DNA of 64,000 nucleotides. Origin: Sutterella sp. (GTDB lineage: Bacteria; Pseudomonadota; Gammaproteobacteria; Burkholderiales; Burkholderiaceae_F). A program made the position numbers and the translations under genes. The stretch covers positions 1 to 64,000 of the forward strand of contig DYBN01000049.1 of the NCBI GenBank assembly GCA_019418605.1, read 5' to 3'. The notes beneath the pieces are model-generated. The model had not been told where the DNA came from. It saw only the letters and a list, made by a program, of their open reading frames with translations, and searched no databases. Below are positions 62,174 to 64,000 of the stretch, piece after piece. The first letter of the stretch is position 1; every line of letters starts with the position of its first letter.

Positions 62174-63004
62174 TTAAAGTGAAGCCCCGCCGGCCTCCGC
62201 AGCGGGCGCCTCAATCGCCGCGGCGCCGCCCTCTTCTTCGTCTTCCATCGGATCCTCCGGGAAGGCGTCTTCCATAAGTTCAAGCGGCGGATTGCCGTCG
62301 TAAATCTCGTTGATGCGGTTGGCAAGGTACGCCTCGCGCGCCATCAGATAGGGATCGACCGCCCCCTTGAGCAAGTCGGTGGCTGGCAGCATCCGCGCGC
62401 GGACGTCCACGACCTTCAACCCCCACAGGCCCCACTCGACCCAGTCGTTGTCGGCATAGGTCATGGGCTCGCTGAAGTAGCCCACAACGAGTCCCGCGGA
62501 GTCGCGCACGGTCGAGGGGCCCACGAACGGAATGACAAAGTACGGGCCGCTGCCCACGCCCCAGACGGCGAGCGTCTGACCGAAGTCTTCGCTTCTTTCG
62601 GGCTGGTTGCCCGCCGTGCCCGCCACGTCAAAAAGGCCGCCCACGCCGAGCGTGGTGTTGATCATCAGCCGAAAAAGCGAGGCCAGCGCGCCCTCGCCCT
62701 TGCCCTGCAGGCCGTTGTTGAGAATGTTGGCCGGCTCGCCCAGATTGACGAACACGTTGCCGATGCTGTCGCGCATCACCTGCGGCACGGCCCACTCGTA
62801 GCCCTTGGCAATCGGGCGCAGCACGATGCTGTCGAACTTTTCGTTGAAGGCGAAGCTGTTGCGGTTGAATGTCTCCCACGGATCCTGCGGGTCGCTGCCC
62901 GCCCCTTCGGGAATCTGCGCGCAGCCCGCCGAGAAAAGGACGGCGGCCGCGGCAAGCAGTCCCGCCAGAGGGCGTGCGTGACGGTGCATGTTGAAGTGTT
63001 TCAC
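62174..63004 (-). CDS. mlaA: Outer-membrane lipoprotein MlaA (VacJ)
   Basis: Outer-membrane channel component that extracts misplaced phospholipids. The 276-residue protein has a lipoprotein signal with lipobox LFSAGC, then NRNSFAFNEKFDSIVLRPIAKGYEWAVPQVMRDSIGNVFVNLGEPANILNNGLQGK, DFGQTLAVWGVGSGPYFVIPFVGPSTVRD and a Glu/Asp- and Ala-rich tail. The first codon is GTG at 63004 with AGGT upstream; an ATG five codons later is the alternative. It lies between mlaD and mlaC. Confidence 0.94.
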   Translation of the reverse strand: MKHFNMHRHARPLAGLLAAAAVLFSAGCAQIPEGAGSDPQDPWETFNRNSFAFNEKFDSIVLRPIAKGYEWAVPQVMRDSIGNVFVNLGEPANILNNGLQGKGEGALASLFRLMINTTLGVGGLFDVAGTAGNQPERSEDFGQTLAVWGVGSGPYFVIPFVGPSTVRDSAGLVVGYFSEPMTYADNDWVEWGLWGLKVVDVRARMLPATDLLKGAVDPYLMAREAYLANRINEIYDGNPPLELMEDAFPEDPMEDEEEGGAAAIEAPAAEAGGASL

Positions 63005-63067
63005 GTCTGACCTATCGTTGTTCTTTGTGTTGCAGTTTGCCTTGCAAAAGCCGTCTGCCGCGAAGCG

Positions 63068-63541
63068 CTATTCGCTCGAGCCGCTTTTTTCGGCAAAGGA
63101 GTACAGAAACTGACTGATGAGATTTTCGAGCACCAGCGCCGACTGCGTCATCTCGATGCGGCTGCCGGGCTCAAGGTTGCCGTCTTCGCCCCCGGGGGCG
63201 ATGCCGATGTACTGCTCGCCCAGAAGGCCCGAGGTGAGAATCTTGGCCGAGCTGTCGACGGGGAACTTGTACTGATTGTCGATGTCCATCACGACCTTGG
63301 CCTGAAAGGTCTCGGGATCAAAGGCAATCGATTTCACGCGGCCCACGACGACGCCCGCGCTCTTGATCGGCGCACGGGGCTTGAGGCCGCCGATGTCGTC
63401 AAAATTGGCCGAGACCTCGTAGGTGGTCGAGCCGAAGCTGAAATTGCCGAGATTGGCCGCCTGCAGCGAAACAAACAGCAGCGCGGCAAACCCGAGCAGA
63501 ACGAACAACCCGACGAGAAATTCCAGAGATTTGCGTTCCAT
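63068..63541 (-). CDS. mlaD: MCE-domain protein MlaD
   Basis: Inner-membrane-anchored periplasmic ring subunit that passes lipid to MlaC. The 157-residue protein starts with one membrane helix (residues about 8-27), then an MCE domain with YEVSANFDDIGGLKPRAPIKSAGVVVGRVKSIAFDPETFQAKVVMDID and TSGLLGEQYIGIAPGG. It follows mlaE by 27 bases. Confidence 0.95.
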   Translation of the reverse strand: MERKSLEFLVGLFVLLGFAALLFVSLQAANLGNFSFGSTTYEVSANFDDIGGLKPRAPIKSAGVVVGRVKSIAFDPETFQAKVVMDIDNQYKFPVDSSAKILTSGLLGEQYIGIAPGGEDGNLEPGSRIEMTQSALVLENLISQFLYSFAEKSGSSE

Positions 63542-63568
63542 GTTGATTTTCTCTTTCGTGTCTGATGT

Positions 63569-64000
63569 CTAAAGTCCGGAAAACATGTTGGCCGTCATGA
63601 TGAAGTCAAGCCCGAGCACTAAAAGCGAGCTCACGACCACCGTGCGGGTCGTGGCGCGCGAGACGCCGTCGGGCGTGGGGCGCGAGCTGTAGCCCTGAAA
63701 GAGAGCCACAAGGCCCACGGCCGCGCCGAAGACGATGGACTTGATGACGCCGTTTAATACGTCCGTGTAAAAATCCACGCCCCCCTGCATCTGCGACCAA
63801 AAGGCGCCGTTGTCGGTGCCGATGAGGCCCACGCCCACGATCCAGGCCCCGAAAATGCCCATGGCCGAGAAGATGAGCGCAAGAACCGGCATGGAAATCA
63901 TCACGCCCACAAAGCGCGGCGCCATGATGCGGCGGATGGGGTCCACGCCCATCATCTCCATGGCGGCAAGCTGCTCGCCCGCGCGCATCAATCCGATTTC
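63569..64000 (-). CDS. mlaE: Phospholipid ABC transporter permease MlaE, C-terminal part
   Basis: Permease subunit of the MlaFEDB complex. The 5' end is outside the window; 143 residues are visible, starting EIGLMRAGEQLAAMEMMGVDPIRRIMAPR, the interface helix that meets the ATPase MlaF, followed by three to four membrane segments and ending TANMFSGL. The frame is open to the edge of the window, so an apparent TTG/ATG at its left end in the reading direction is internal. Confidence 0.95.
   Translation of the reverse strand, partial: EIGLMRAGEQLAAMEMMGVDPIRRIMAPRFVGVMISMPVLALIFSAMGIFGAWIVGVGLIGTDNGAFWSQMQGGVDFYTDVLNGVIKSIVFGAAVGLVALFQGYSSRPTPDGVSRATTRTVVVSSLLVLGLDFIMTANMFSGL

Overview
This 64 kb window is a GC-rich, densely coded stretch of bacterial chromosome, made almost entirely of core metabolism, envelope, transport and information-processing genes. 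There is no phage, insertion sequence, integron or CRISPR array that I can see. Several gene orders are betaproteobacterial: accB-accC-prmA followed by a DUF3426 zinc-ribbon protein; a cytochrome c assembly-like membrane protein next to ffh, with a PP0621-type protein and ampD behind it; recA-recX upstream of sucC-sucD-terC; separate hldA, hldD and gmhB genes; and an mla - his - tat neighbourhood. High GC, a reduced set of genes and an exported FAD protein together with a flavodoxin/ferredoxin protein fit a Burkholderiales member of the Sutterellaceae type. The family assignment is inference; I could not run a search.

Layout. 1-2.6 kb: end of accB, then accC and prmA (fatty acid synthesis, L11 methylation). 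2.8-7 kb: DUF3426 protein, PfkB-family kinase, an exported carboxymuconolactone-decarboxylase-like protein and a small tautomerase. 7.1-8.3 kb: rtcB RNA ligase. 8.6-12.7 kb: the phosphate transporter split into two divergent units, pstS-pstC-pstA and pstB, around a phased array of Pho-box half-sites. 12.8-18.4 kb: metNI, dnaQ-like exonuclease, rnhA, a methyltransferase-like gene and ffh, all on the minus strand. 18.7-21.3 kb: ccsA-like/ypjD, PP0621-type, ampD, yggT and an unpartnered Phd/YefM antitoxin. 21.5-25.8 kb: flavodoxin-ferredoxin protein, exported FAD protein, tRNA-Gly, trmB and a small heat-shock protein.

26-33 kb holds murA-hisG-hisD-hisB-hisH-hisA-hisF-hisI, with no hisC. 33.2-41.3 kb is a peptide/glutathione locus: an isoaspartyl peptidase divergent from gsiABCD and a P1-family (DmpA-like) aminopeptidase. 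41.4-50.4 kb carries thiD, the lipopolysaccharide core genes waaA and waaC, pgi, a class I amidotransferase-like hydrolase, a YbhB-family protein and the heptose genes hldA-hldD-gmhB. 50.5-57 kb: terC, sucD, sucC, a sodium-dependent transporter, recX and recA. 57.4-57.6 kb: two tRNA-Lys genes behind a strong promoter. 57.9-60.8 kb: tatC, tatB, tatA, hinT and hisE. 61-64 kb: tRNA-Met and mlaB, mlaC, mlaA, mlaD, mlaE (truncated at the window edge).

How it fits together. The mla genes keep lipid asymmetry in the outer membrane; waaA, waaC, hldA, hldD and gmhB build the inner LPS core and murA starts peptidoglycan. The Tat translocase would export candidates such as the proteins at 5828-6616 and mlaC. 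The main structural surprises are the rearranged his/mla/tat super-cluster (murA-hisI lies about 25-35 kb away from hisE and mlaB), the divergent pst genes, and a repeated TTGATCC-type motif at the recA promoter where no E. coli-type LexA box is visible. I did not find a clearly new multi-gene system; the best leads are the exported flavoprotein without a recognisable fumarate reductase active-site signature, and the regulatory regions of recA, hsp20 and pst.
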